Source of the DNA: Segatella oulorum JCM 14966
GTDB lineage: Bacteria; Bacteroidota; Bacteroidia; Bacteroidales; Bacteroidaceae
Assembly (NCBI RefSeq): GCF_000613785.1
Contig: NZ_BAJQ01000021.1
Coordinates: 1-43,576, forward strand
Direction of reading: 5' to 3'
DNA length: 43,576 bases
Of the stretch, positions 1 through 7,093 are shown piece by piece. Position numbers and translations under genes: made by a program. A model generated the notes under the pieces. That model ran no database searches, was not told the origin of the DNA, and saw only the letters and a list, made by a program, of their open reading frames with translations. Numbering within the stretch: the stretch's first letter is position 1; each line of letters begins with the position of its first letter.

Positions 1-141
1 CGCGGGAACAATATTTTTCTCCTTTTATCGTCACCGTGCGGCGCGGGAACAATATTTTTCTCCTTTTATCGTCTCCCGTGCAGCGCGGTAACAATATTTT
101 TCTCCTTTTATCGTCACCGTGCGGCGCGGGAACAATATTTT
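1..141. repeat. 41-bp tandem repeat, 3.4 copies
   Basis: Units start at 1, 42, 84 and 125 (lengths 41, 42, 41, then a partial unit). Each unit joins a GC-rich block (CGTGCGGCGCGGGAAC) to a 25-nt T-rich block containing ATATTTTTCTCCTTTTATCG. The second unit carries a one-base expansion and a few substitutions. The array is cut by the window edge, so its true copy number is unknown. It lies beyond the 3' end of tpiA. Confidence 0.9.
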
Positions 142-191
142 TTGCGTTTGGCAGCAATCTTTTGTAGCAAAAACGCAAGTGGCGATATGTA

Positions 192-226
192 ATTGCAGGA
201 ACGCACGGGCGGTGCATTCCTGCAAT
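192..226 (-). terminator. hairpin downstream of tpiA
   Basis: Arms 192-206 and 212-226 pair over 15 bp around a 5-nt loop. The single non-Watson-Crick position is G.U when read as minus-strand RNA but C.A on the plus strand, which suggests the minus-strand transcript is the functional one. No U-run follows directly, so this is either a weak terminator or a 3' stabilising hairpin for the tpiA operon mRNA. Confidence 0.55.
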
Positions 227-238
227 AGGGATTGATTT

Positions 239-999
239 TTATTTCTTCCAAGCGTCGATAATGGCTTTGAAATCAACGGGCTTCAGCGAAGCACCGCCAA
301 TCAAACCGCCATCGATGTTGGGCTTAGCGAAGAGTTCGCCGGCATTCGATGCATTGCAGCTGCCACCATAAAGGATGGTTGTGTCTTCGGCTGCAGCCTG
401 ACCATACTTCTCTGCTACGATAGAACGAATGTAGGCCAGCATCTCTTCGGCTTGGTCGGATGTGGCCGTTTTGCCGGTGCCGATGGCCCAAATGGTTCGT
501 AGGCCAAAACAATGTTCTTCCACTCTTCGGCAGAGAGATTGAACACGCTGCCTTCGAGCTCGGCCTTTACCACTGCGTTCTGGCGGTTGGCCTCGCGCTC
601 TTCCAAAGTTTCACCGCAGCAGAAGATGACTTTCAAACCATGCTTCAAGGCCAGGAGCACTTTCTCTTTCAAGATTTCTGCGGTCTCGCCATAGTATTGG
701 CGACGCTCAGAGTGGCCGAGAATGACATATTGTGCGCCGGTGCTCTTCACCATTTCGGCAGACACTTCGCCCGTGTAAGCGCCCTTCTCTTTGTCGGCAC
801 AGTTCTCAGCGCCTAAGCCAACCACACTGCCTTTGAGCACTTCGGCCACGCTGGCCAAGTGGATGAAAGGTGTGCAAACCACCACGTCGCAGTGGGGCTT
901 GTCGTTAGCCAAAGAGTCCTTTACGTTGGTTGCCAATGCAACTCCATCTTGCAGGTTGAGGTTCATTTTCCAGTTACCTGCTACCATTTTCTTTCTCAT
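239..999 (-). CDS. tpiA: triose-phosphate isomerase (frameshifted in this sequence)
   Basis: Interconverts dihydroxyacetone phosphate and glyceraldehyde 3-phosphate in cytoplasmic glycolysis and gluconeogenesis. Seen: the N-terminal GNWKMN with the substrate-binding Lys near residue 11, ILGHSERR with the catalytic His near 96, YEP with the catalytic Glu near 168, then in another frame [17 protein letters not shown] and the C-terminal [12 protein letters not shown] / IGGASL phosphate loop. The two frames meet at about 494-496: one missing base (GGG read as GG on the plus strand) would give YEPIWAIGTG, a standard sequence for this family. Repaired length is about 253 aa, normal for the enzyme. 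The gene is last in a minus-strand operon after DUF1599 and the DoxX-like gene, a common Bacteroidales arrangement. The start at 999 lies inside the end of the upstream gene (26-nt overlap). A real loss is unlikely in an organism that also carries an aldolase and depends on this pathway. Confidence 0.95.
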
Positions 1000-2317
1000 A
1001 TTGATTTTTTTTATTAAAGAGTTGATATAAATTGTCTTTATTCTTTTTTTCTTTCAGGCGCACCCATTGGCTCCATGCCCAGAAGCGGTCGGCTAAAGTG
1101 AGCAAAGTGAGTGGGAGGACGAACCAAAGCACGATGACAATGATTTTGCTGGGCACCGAGTCTTGGGGCATTTTGGCCCATGTGGCCTGTGCGATGGGGC
1201 GCGAAAGGTCGTCGCCGGCGGGCAAAGCGTTGTGGCTCCATTTGTTGATGATGGTGCCATTGTGGAGCAACAACAAGCCCGGGTTGCTGCGAATAATGGT
1301 CTTCAAGACCGTCTCGTCGGTCGAGAAGAATGGATATTCGGCGCCGGTGAGGTCAATCCATCGGCGAATGGCCTTGTCTGTGCTGGCCGTTAAACCATAG
1401 AAGGGGATGCGCTGTTGCTGTGCATATTCGTAGAGCTGGTCGATGTCGCCAAAGTTACCGTCGTCGGCCGTTTCTAAATGGGGGGCAATGAGCAAAAAGG
1501 TGTAGCCCTTGTGTTGCAGGATTTTTGTCGTGAGATCGTCGCCCGTGCGCAAATCCTCTATTGCGAAATCGTGAATGGGCGGAACGTAACCGGCCTTCAC
1601 GAGGGTTGTCTTGCTGTCGATGAACGTCCAGGTAGAGTCGGGGTAGTTGTCCAGCGTGAAGGTCTTTTGCTGACCATTCTTGCTCAAGATAAACGTTGTT
1701 TCGTATTGGGGATGGGGTGCTCCTGCAGGGGTTTCCATTGCTTGGGGTATGTTCACGCCAATGCGATAGGGGCGAAAGTCAAACTGCGGCAAATCATACA
1801 GGCTCCAAAGGCTGTTGATGAGCGTGAACACCAGTGTGTAGTTGATGATAATCCATTGGGTGTTTTTGCGCACAAAGCGTGTCATGTAGAGCGGTTTCCA
1901 GCCCACGACGGCACTGCAAGCCAGCAATACAATGTTTTTGAGCAGAGTTTGTGTGTTGGTGAGATGGATGGCATCGCCAAAGCAACCGCAATCTTTCACG
2001 GTGTTGCTGAGTGCCAATCCCAATGTCACCAGCGTCATGAACACCATGAAGATAAAGGTCAGCCGCGAGGTTTGGCGTCGGCGGATGGCAAACAAAAGCA
2101 AAATTCCCAAGGTGAATTCCAAGGCCGAGAGCGCCACCGATGTGCCCAATAACAGCAACTGGGGCACCGCACCCGTTAGATGGAGTGCGCCCAAATAGTC
2201 CTGCAATTTATATTGCGTTCCCATCGTCGATGCTTTCACATAGCCCGAGAAGATGAAAACGAGCGCCAATATAAATCGGCTGACCTGAATGAGCCATTTT
2301 AAGAGCTGTTGCCTCAC
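974..2317 (-). CDS. MauE/DoxX-like membrane protein with thioredoxin-like domain
   Basis: A 447-aa inner-membrane protein. The N-terminal third has about five hydrophobic segments (roughly residues 10-30, 52-78, 84-105, 122-140, 148-170) and contains DCGCFGD, the Cys motif typical of the MauE branch of DoxX-like proteins, which are linked to disulphide or quinone chemistry. The middle (about 240-380) resembles a thioredoxin fold without a CxxC pair, and a last membrane helix lies near 395-420. Translation starts at a GTG (2315-2317), 12 nt after the DUF1599 stop, so the genes are cotranscribed. The Lys-rich C-terminus runs 26 nt into tpiA and passes A-runs; given the indels elsewhere, the true stop could lie earlier. 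The exact function is not known; a redox role is inference from the family. Confidence 0.8.
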   Translation of the reverse strand: MRQQLLKWLIQVSRFILALVFIFSGYVKASTMGTQYKLQDYLGALHLTGAVPQLLLLGTSVALSALEFTLGILLLFAIRRRQTSRLTFIFMVFMTLVTLGLALSNTVKDCGCFGDAIHLTNTQTLLKNIVLLACSAVVGWKPLYMTRFVRKNTQWIIINYTLVFTLINSLWSLYDLPQFDFRPYRIGVNIPQAMETPAGAPHPQYETTFILSKNGQQKTFTLDNYPDSTWTFIDSKTTLVKAGYVPPIHDFAIEDLRTGDDLTTKILQHKGYTFLLIAPHLETADDGNFGDIDQLYEYAQQQRIPFYGLTASTDKAIRRWIDLTGAEYPFFSTDETVLKTIIRSNPGLLLLHNGTIINKWSHNALPAGDDLSRPIAQATWAKMPQDSVPSKIIVIVLWFVLPLTLLTLADRFWAWSQWVRLKEKKNKDNLYQLFNKKNQYEKENGSR

Positions 2318-2329
2318 GCTGATAGTTGC

Positions 2330-2875
2330 TTAAGTTGCTTCGTTGAGTTTCACCACACCGAAAACGGCATAGTTGATGATGTCCATATAGTTGGCATCGA
2401 TGCTTCAGAGACTAAGGTCGCACCGCCAAGGTTTTCAATCTCCTTGATGCGTTGCAGCTTAGTTAAAATCAAATCTGTGTAGCTGCTGATGCGCATTTCG
2501 CGCCACGCTTCATCGTAGTCGTGGTTCTTTCTTTTCATCAGTTGAAAAGCAGTTTCGGCTTGCGCATCATAGGCTTCTAAAGCTGCTTCGGGCGTGAGAT
2601 CGATGGTGTCGGCAAATCCTTTTTGTAATTGAATGAGCGATGATGCCATAGTTAATCAGCCCAATAAACTCGGGTCGGATGCCTTCGTCGACCAAAGCCT
2701 CGTGCTTAATTTCAATCGAGCGAATGCGTTTGGCTTTGATATAGAGTTGATCGGTAAGCGAGGATGGGCGTAGAATGCGCCAAGAAGCGCCATAATCATG
2801 CAGCTTTTTGGCAAAAAGTTCACGGCATTCGTGAAGCACATCCTTGAATTGTTCCTCGGTTTTGCTTTTGTTCAT
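2330..2875 (-). CDS. DUF1599 protein (two frameshifts in this sequence)
   Basis: Two tandem copies of the same small domain, each with a HDY...W.I/M RxSS.TD pattern: KLHDYGASWRILRPSSLTD in the first half and KNHDYDEAWREMRISSYTD in the second. This matches DUF1599, a Bacteroidetes family described as nucleotide-modification associated; the biochemical role is uncertain. The reading frame breaks twice. Near 2636-2640 two bases appear to be missing (expected GII(A/G)LIQLQ), and near 2403 one base is missing (expected VSEGIDANYMDIINYAVFG). With both repaired the protein is about 182 aa, the usual length, and ends at the TAA 2330-2332. It is the first gene of the tpiA operon and has a good promoter at 2897-2928. 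Confidence 0.85.
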
Positions 2876-2896
2876 TGATGCTATTTCTTAGGCTTG

Positions 2897-2928
2897 CAAA
2901 GTTACTGTTTTATGCTGAAATAGCCAAA
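2897..2928 (-). promoter_or_regulatory. promoter of the DUF1599-DoxX-tpiA operon
   Basis: Read on the minus strand: -33 element TTTG (2925-2928), 20-nt spacer, -7 element TAACTTTG (2897-2904). This fits the Bacteroidetes housekeeping consensus. The predicted start near 2893 leaves an 18-nt leader before the ATG at 2875. Confidence 0.75.
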
Positions 2929-2950
2929 TTTTAGGCTTTTGGATGCCCGT

Positions 2951-3358
2951 TTAGGGGTGTTGCTGCCGGTAGTGTATCATGCGCACCACGCCACACATCG
3001 CCTCATAGCGTGCTTTGAGCGAGTCGCAACGCACGCGCAGCAAATTCTTCGTGCGCAGGTCTTGTGTGGTTTGCAATGTGGCTAACGTGGCTTGCAACGT
3101 TGAGTCGGTCGTTGCCACATCGCTTTGTGCCATGTGCAACGAGGCATTCTGCCAGATTTTGAGCGCCGCCTTTCGTGCTTTCACCGCCTCGGGATAGTCT
3201 TTGCGCAAGGCCATGATCGAGTCCAGCGTGGCACGATAATGTCCCTTGTCATAGAGCTGTTGGATTTCCGACATCAACGCAGCTGCTTTATCCTCCTGCG
3301 TTTCGGCGCAACTGCAAAGCAGCGTGCAGAGCAATAGCAACGAAAAACAATTCTTCAT
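2951..3358 (-). CDS. small lipoprotein of unknown function
   Basis: A 135-aa protein with a type II signal peptide: hydrophobic segment and lipobox LCSC with the acylated Cys at residue 17. The mature part is helical and charged, with heptad-like Leu/Ala spacing (about 25-125) suggesting a coiled coil, and Thr-rich stretches in the middle. No known catalytic motif is visible. It is transcribed away from cca. A -7 box (TACTTTTG, 3364-3371) sits six bases upstream of the ATG, which supports this start and predicts an almost leaderless mRNA. Probably anchored in the inner or outer membrane facing the periplasm; function unknown. Confidence 0.75.
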   Translation of the reverse strand: MKNCFSLLLLCTLLCSCAETQEDKAAALMSEIQQLYDKGHYRATLDSIMALRKDYPEAVKARKAALKIWQNASLHMAQSDVATTDSTLQATLATLQTTQDLRTKNLLRVRCDSLKARYEAMCGVVRMIHYRQQHP

Positions 3359-3363
3359 GGCTG

Positions 3364-3371
3364 CAAAAGTA
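3364..3371 (-). promoter_or_regulatory. -7 box next to the lipoprotein start codon
   Basis: TACTTTTG on the minus strand fits TAnnTTTG. Its G is five bases from the ATG (3358), so the predicted transcript starts within about two bases of the start codon. No clear -33 element is visible. Confidence 0.5.
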
Positions 3372-3413
3372 TAAAAAATGGGTTGAAACGCCCACTTTGC
3401 CCTCGCTTTTTAG

Positions 3414-3421
3414 TAACTTTG
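3414..3421 (+). promoter_or_regulatory. -7 box of the cca gene
   Basis: TAACTTTG fits the Bacteroidetes -7 consensus and predicts a transcript start near 3425, a 33-nt leader before the ATG at 3458. A TTTG lies 14 nt upstream, closer than the usual 19-20, so the -33 element is uncertain. Confidence 0.5.
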
Positions 3422-3457
3422 CAGGCAATTTAAAGCACGTTAAGAGAAAAAATAGGA

Positions 3458-4909
3458 ATGAGAAATCTCACGAAGAACGATTTAGCAGCACTACTCAATC
3501 AGGATATATTTCACCAAATTTCAGCCGCAGCCGACCGCTTGGGCATGCCTTGTTATGTGGTTGGCGGCTATGTGCGCGACCTGTTTTTAGACCGCCCTTC
3601 CAACGACATCGATGTGGTGGTTGTGGGCAGTGGCATACAGGTAGCCAACACGTTGAAGCAGGCGTTGGGCAAGAAAGCCTACCTCAGCGTGTTTAAAAAC
3701 TTTGGCACAGCGCAGGTGAAATATCGTGACTTGGAGGTGGAATTTGTGGGTGCACGCAAGGAGAGCTACAGCCACGATTCGCGCAAACCGCATGTGGAAG
3801 ATGGCACATTGGAAGACGATCAGAACCGCAGAGATTTCACCATTAACGCCTTGGCCGTGTGCTTGAACGCGTCCCATTTCGGCGAACTTGTCGACCCTTT
3901 CGATGGCTTGTATGATTTGGAGGATGGCCTCATCCGCACACCGCTCGACCCCGACATCACTTTCTCCGACGATCCGTTGCGCATGTTGCGCTGCGTGCGT
4001 TTTGCGGCACAGCTCAATTTCTTCATCGACGACGAAACCTTCGACGCCCTCACGCGCAATGCCGAGCGCATCAGCATCATCAGTGGCGAGCGCATCGTGG
4101 GCGAACTCCATAAAATCATGCTCACAGCCGCGCCCAGTAAAGGTTTCATCGACCTTTATCGTTGCGGCCTGTTGCAGCGCATCATCCCCGAACTCACGGC
4201 GTTAGACATTGTGGAAACGCGCAATGGTCGTGCCCACAAAAACAATTTCTATCACACCCTTGAAGTGGTAGACAATCTGGCAAAAGCACAACAAACAGCC
4301 GGAATCACAGGCGAAACGCAGCTGTGGTTGCGCTGGGCAGCACTCTTCCACGACATCGGGAAACCCCGTTGTAAGCGTTGGGACAACGTTTCCGGCTGGA
4401 CCTTTCACAACCACAACTTCGTGGGAGCGAAGATGATTCCCTCCATCTTTCGGCGCATGAAACTGCCCATGGACAGCAAAATGAAATATGTGCAAAAGAT
4501 GGTCGACCTGCACATGCGCCCCATCACGATTGCCAACGAGGAGGTGACCGACAGTGCGGTGCGCCGCTTGCTGAATGATGCGGGCGACGATATCAACGAC
4601 CTGATGATGTTGTGCGAGGCCGATATCACAAGCAAAAACCGTGTGAAGAAGCAACGGTTCTTAGACAATTTCCGCCTCGTGCGCCAAAAGTTGGCCGACC
4701 TGCAGGAACGCGATTTCAAACGTTTGTTGCAGCCTTGCATCGATGGCAACGAAATTATGGAGCTGTTTCATCTCGGCCCGTGCCGCGAAGTGGGCCAATT
4801 AAAACAAACCTTGAAGGATGCCGTGCTCGACAATAAGGTGCCCAACGAGCGCGAACCACTCATGGCCTTGCTCATGAAAAAGGCCAAAGCCATGGGTTTG
4901 GTGGAGTAG
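3458..4909 (+). CDS. cca: CCA tRNA nucleotidyltransferase / poly(A) polymerase family, HD-domain type
   Basis: A 483-aa class II nucleotidyltransferase. Seen: VVGGYVRDLFLDR (about 34-46) followed by NDIDVVVVG with the two catalytic Asp at about 50 and 52; EDGTLEDDQNRRDFTINALA, the conserved fingers motif; DPLRMLRCVRFAAQL; and in the C-terminal half a HD phosphohydrolase motif LFHDIGKPR near residue 298. The family adds or repairs the CCA end of tRNAs in the cytoplasm; members with an HD domain may also have phosphatase activity. The tRNA-Met in this window does not encode CCA, consistent with a need for this enzyme. It stands alone between a divergent lipoprotein gene and the long repeat region. 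The family also includes poly(A) polymerases, which cannot be told apart here, but a Bacteroidales chromosome is expected to have cca. Confidence 0.9.
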   Translation: MRNLTKNDLAALLNQDIFHQISAAADRLGMPCYVVGGYVRDLFLDRPSNDIDVVVVGSGIQVANTLKQALGKKAYLSVFKNFGTAQVKYRDLEVEFVGARKESYSHDSRKPHVEDGTLEDDQNRRDFTINALAVCLNASHFGELVDPFDGLYDLEDGLIRTPLDPDITFSDDPLRMLRCVRFAAQLNFFIDDETFDALTRNAERISIISGERIVGELHKIMLTAAPSKGFIDLYRCGLLQRIIPELTALDIVETRNGRAHKNNFYHTLEVVDNLAKAQQTAGITGETQLWLRWAALFHDIGKPRCKRWDNVSGWTFHNHNFVGAKMIPSIFRRMKLPMDSKMKYVQKMVDLHMRPITIANEEVTDSAVRRLLNDAGDDINDLMMLCEADITSKNRVKKQRFLDNFRLVRQKLADLQERDFKRLLQPCIDGNEIMELFHLGPCREVGQLKQTLKDAVLDNKVPNEREPLMALLMKKAKAMGLVE

Positions 4910-4974
4910 GCACACGCGCCCACTCTTCTTCCTCGGTGATTCATCCCTACCCATCTCCGTTATACATCCGCGCA

Positions 4975-5100
4975 CAATCATCCCCAAACGGAACCAACCA
5001 TCCACGCGCAATCCACCCAAACGAAATCAACCACCCACGCGCAATCTGCTCAAATCCACCAACCGTTCCGCGTACAATCCATCCAAACGAAACTGTAGGG
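4975..5100. repeat. A/C-rich degenerate tandem repeat, about 33 nt
   Basis: Imperfect units built on CAACCACCCACGCGCAATC followed by CACCCAAACGAAAT. Similar runs recur at about 5690-5738, 5925-6060, 6660-6750 and 6930-6970, so the A and B elements look as if they were inserted into, or amplified together with, this background. Strong strand asymmetry (C and A on the plus strand, almost no G) is visible. Confidence 0.7.
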
Positions 5101-5138
5101 GCGAACATCCACGCGCAACTCTCTCTCAAGCAAAATGC

Positions 5139-5279
5139 GTAGGGTGGCGCCTGTGTGCCCGCCCGAACGTCCGCGTAGCGGCGTTTCCATACCAAAACAC
5201 ACGCATTGTGCGCGGGGATTTTAACGATGGATGCGCCCCTGCAGGGCGACACGGGCGGGCACACAGGCACCGCCCCTAC
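5139..5279. repeat. A element, copy 1
   Basis: About 141 bp. The outer arms (start GTAGGGTGGCGCC, end GGCACCGCCCCTAC) are near-complementary over about 27 nt, and three smaller hairpins lie inside (see copy 3 for the folding). Same orientation as the other three copies. Confidence 0.85.
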
Positions 5280-5374
5280 CACGCTCCGTAATATTTTTCC
5301 ACGCAATCCCACACAAACAAAAGAACCATTTACGCACAATCCATCCAAACGACATCAACCGTCCCTATCAATCC

Positions 5375-5660
5375 CCACCAAACCATGCGGTGCGTCATTA
5401 CCCCATCGGGTTATACTTTCGATAGCGCAGGGTTGGCAAGTGCAACGCAGTCTACCCTGGGTAACAGTGCAAGCAAGGAGGCTACCCCCTTGGGGGTTGT
5501 ACTTTTTCTCATCGCACATTATTACCACACGCGGCGAATGATTTCCCCACACGAAAATTGATTTTAAAAAGTACAATGCCGATGGCATAGGTTCCCGCCC
5601 ACGACTTACCCAGGTAGATTTCGCTATGCTCAATCAACCCTGGGCTGACAAAAGTACAAC
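5375..5660. repeat. B element, copy 1
   Basis: About 286 bp, closely matching 6065-6351 in the same orientation. It holds several short palindromes, e.g. GCTACCCCCTTGGGGGTTGT, and ends in AAAAGTACAAC. In its 3' part it differs from copy 2 where a stretch beginning GTAGATTTCGC replaces copy 2's GTAGCCTCCTATCG. Confidence 0.85.
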
Positions 5661-5738
5661 ACCGGTGGTGTTGGTTCATGTGCACCGTTTTCCCAACAAA
5701 CAAACAACCACCCACACGCAATCCACCCAAACGAAACC

Positions 5739-5879
5739 GTAGGGGCGGTTGCCTGTGTGCCCGCCCGAACGTCCGCGCAGCGGCGTTTCCATGCAAAAAT
5801 CACATATCATGTGTGGGGATTGAACGATGGTTGCGCCCCTGTAGGGCGACACGGGCGGGCACACAGGCGCCGCCCCTAC
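5739..5879. repeat. A element, copy 2
   Basis: About 141 bp, same orientation as copies 1, 3 and 4. The left arm begins GTAGGGGCGG and the right arm ends CCGCCCCTAC. The internal hairpin CGCCC...GGGCG is kept although its loop differs from other copies. Confidence 0.85.
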
Positions 5880-6064
5880 CAATCTCCATCATATTTTTCC
5901 ACGCAATTCCACACAAACAAAATAACCATTTACGCGCAATCTGCCCAAACGATATCAACCGCCCACACGCAATCCACCCAAACGAAACTGTAGGGGCGAA
6001 CATCTACGCGCAATCTTCCCCAAACAACATCAACCACCCACATGCAATCCGCCCCTACCCATCT

Positions 6065-6351
6065 CCACCAAACCATGCGGTGTACCCTTACCCCATCGGG
6101 GTTATACTTTCGATAGCGCAGGGTTGGCAAGTGCAACGCAGCCTACCCTGGGTTATGATGTAAGCGAGGAGGCTACCCCATTGGGGGTTGTACTTTTCTC
6201 ATCACACATCATTACCACACGCGGCGAATGAATGATCTCCCGCATGCAAATTGATTTTAAAAAGTACAATGCCGATGGCATAGGTTCCCCTCCACGACTT
6301 TACCCAGGGTAGCCTCCTATCGTCGGCAACCCTGGGCTATCAAAAGTACAA
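6065..6351. repeat. B element, copy 2
   Basis: About 287 bp, nearly identical to copy 1 over most of its length. Its 3' part (about 6301-6350) occurs in reverse complement at 43467-43513, sharing a long uninterrupted run around GCCGACGATAGGAGGCTACC, so the family is dispersed in the genome and not limited to this region. Confidence 0.85.
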
Positions 6352-6465
6352 GCCCTACAGGCTTGATTCCTCCAGATCCATTTACACACGCGGATTAACG
6401 ACATTTGCACACATCACCTCCCAAACGAAATGCGTTGGCCATGCGCAATCTGCCCAAACGAAACC

Positions 6466-6608
6466 GTAGGGGCGGTGCCTGCGTGCCCGTCCGAACGTCC
6501 GCGCAGCGGCGTTTCCATACCAAAAATACACGCATTGTGCGCGGGGAATTGAACGATGGATGCGCCCTTGCAGGGCGACACGGGCGGGCACACAGGCGCC
6601 GCCCCTAC
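6466..6608. repeat. A element, copy 3 (folding described here)
   Basis: Outer arms 6466-6493 and 6581-6608 pair over 28 positions. Inside lie, in order: hairpin 6494-6513 (AACG-T-CCGC, loop GCA, GCGG-CGTT); a helix TCCAT 6514-6518 with ATGGA 6556-6560 enclosing a small hairpin CGCA 6531-6534 / TGCG 6538-6541; and hairpin CGCCC 6563-6567 / GGGCG 6573-6577. Together this is a cloverleaf closed by a long stem. Most differences between arms are transitions that keep G.U pairs on one strand. Confidence 0.85.
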
Positions 6609-6749
6609 CAATCTCCATCATATTTTTCCACGCAATTCCACACAAACAAAATAACCATTTACATGCAATCCCCCCAACGAAATCAACCACCTATGCGCAA
6701 TCCCCAAAACGGCATCAACCGTCCATGCGCAATCTGCCCAAACGAAACC

Positions 6750-6893
6750 GTAGGGGCGGCGCCTGTGTGCCCGCCCAAACGTCCGCGTAGCGGCGTTTCC
6801 ATGCCAAAAACACACGCATGGTGCGCGGGGAATTTAACGATGGATGCGCCCTTGTGGGGCGACACGGGCGGGCACATAGGCACCGCCCCTACC
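6750..6893. repeat. A element, copy 4
   Basis: About 144 bp, 284 nt after copy 3, same orientation. The right arm has changed to CACATAGGCACC, still largely paired through G.U. The internal CGCCC/GGGCG hairpin is kept with a different loop (TTGTG). Confidence 0.85.
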
Positions 6894-7093
6894 AATCCCC
6901 GTAATATTTTTCCACGCAATCCCACCCCAACGAAACCAACCATCCACGTATAATCCACCCAAACGAAACGCGTAAACAATCCACACACACATCGGGGGCG
7001 GAAATGCATCGCGCACTCCCGCCCCCATTCTTTAAAACAAATTGTGTGTATGCAAACTGGCATCGAGATGATGCCCATTTGTTTTAAAGCAAG

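Larger units (their letters stand above)
4910..7093. other. gene-free repeat region
   Basis: No supportable gene lies between cca and the DUF6261 gene. The 2.2 kb are made of four A elements (5139-5279, 5739-5879, 6466-6608, 6750-6893), two B elements (5375-5660, 6065-6351) and A/C-rich degenerate tandem repeats between them. Many open frames run through it on both strands, but they encode the same Pro/Arg/Trp-rich peptides in several frames and are products of the repeats. Confidence 0.85.

Noticed and set aside
4936..7078. Many open reading frames on both strands in the repeat region
   Set aside because: They encode the same low-complexity peptides in different frames from the A and B repeats, overlap each other on both strands and lack family resemblance.
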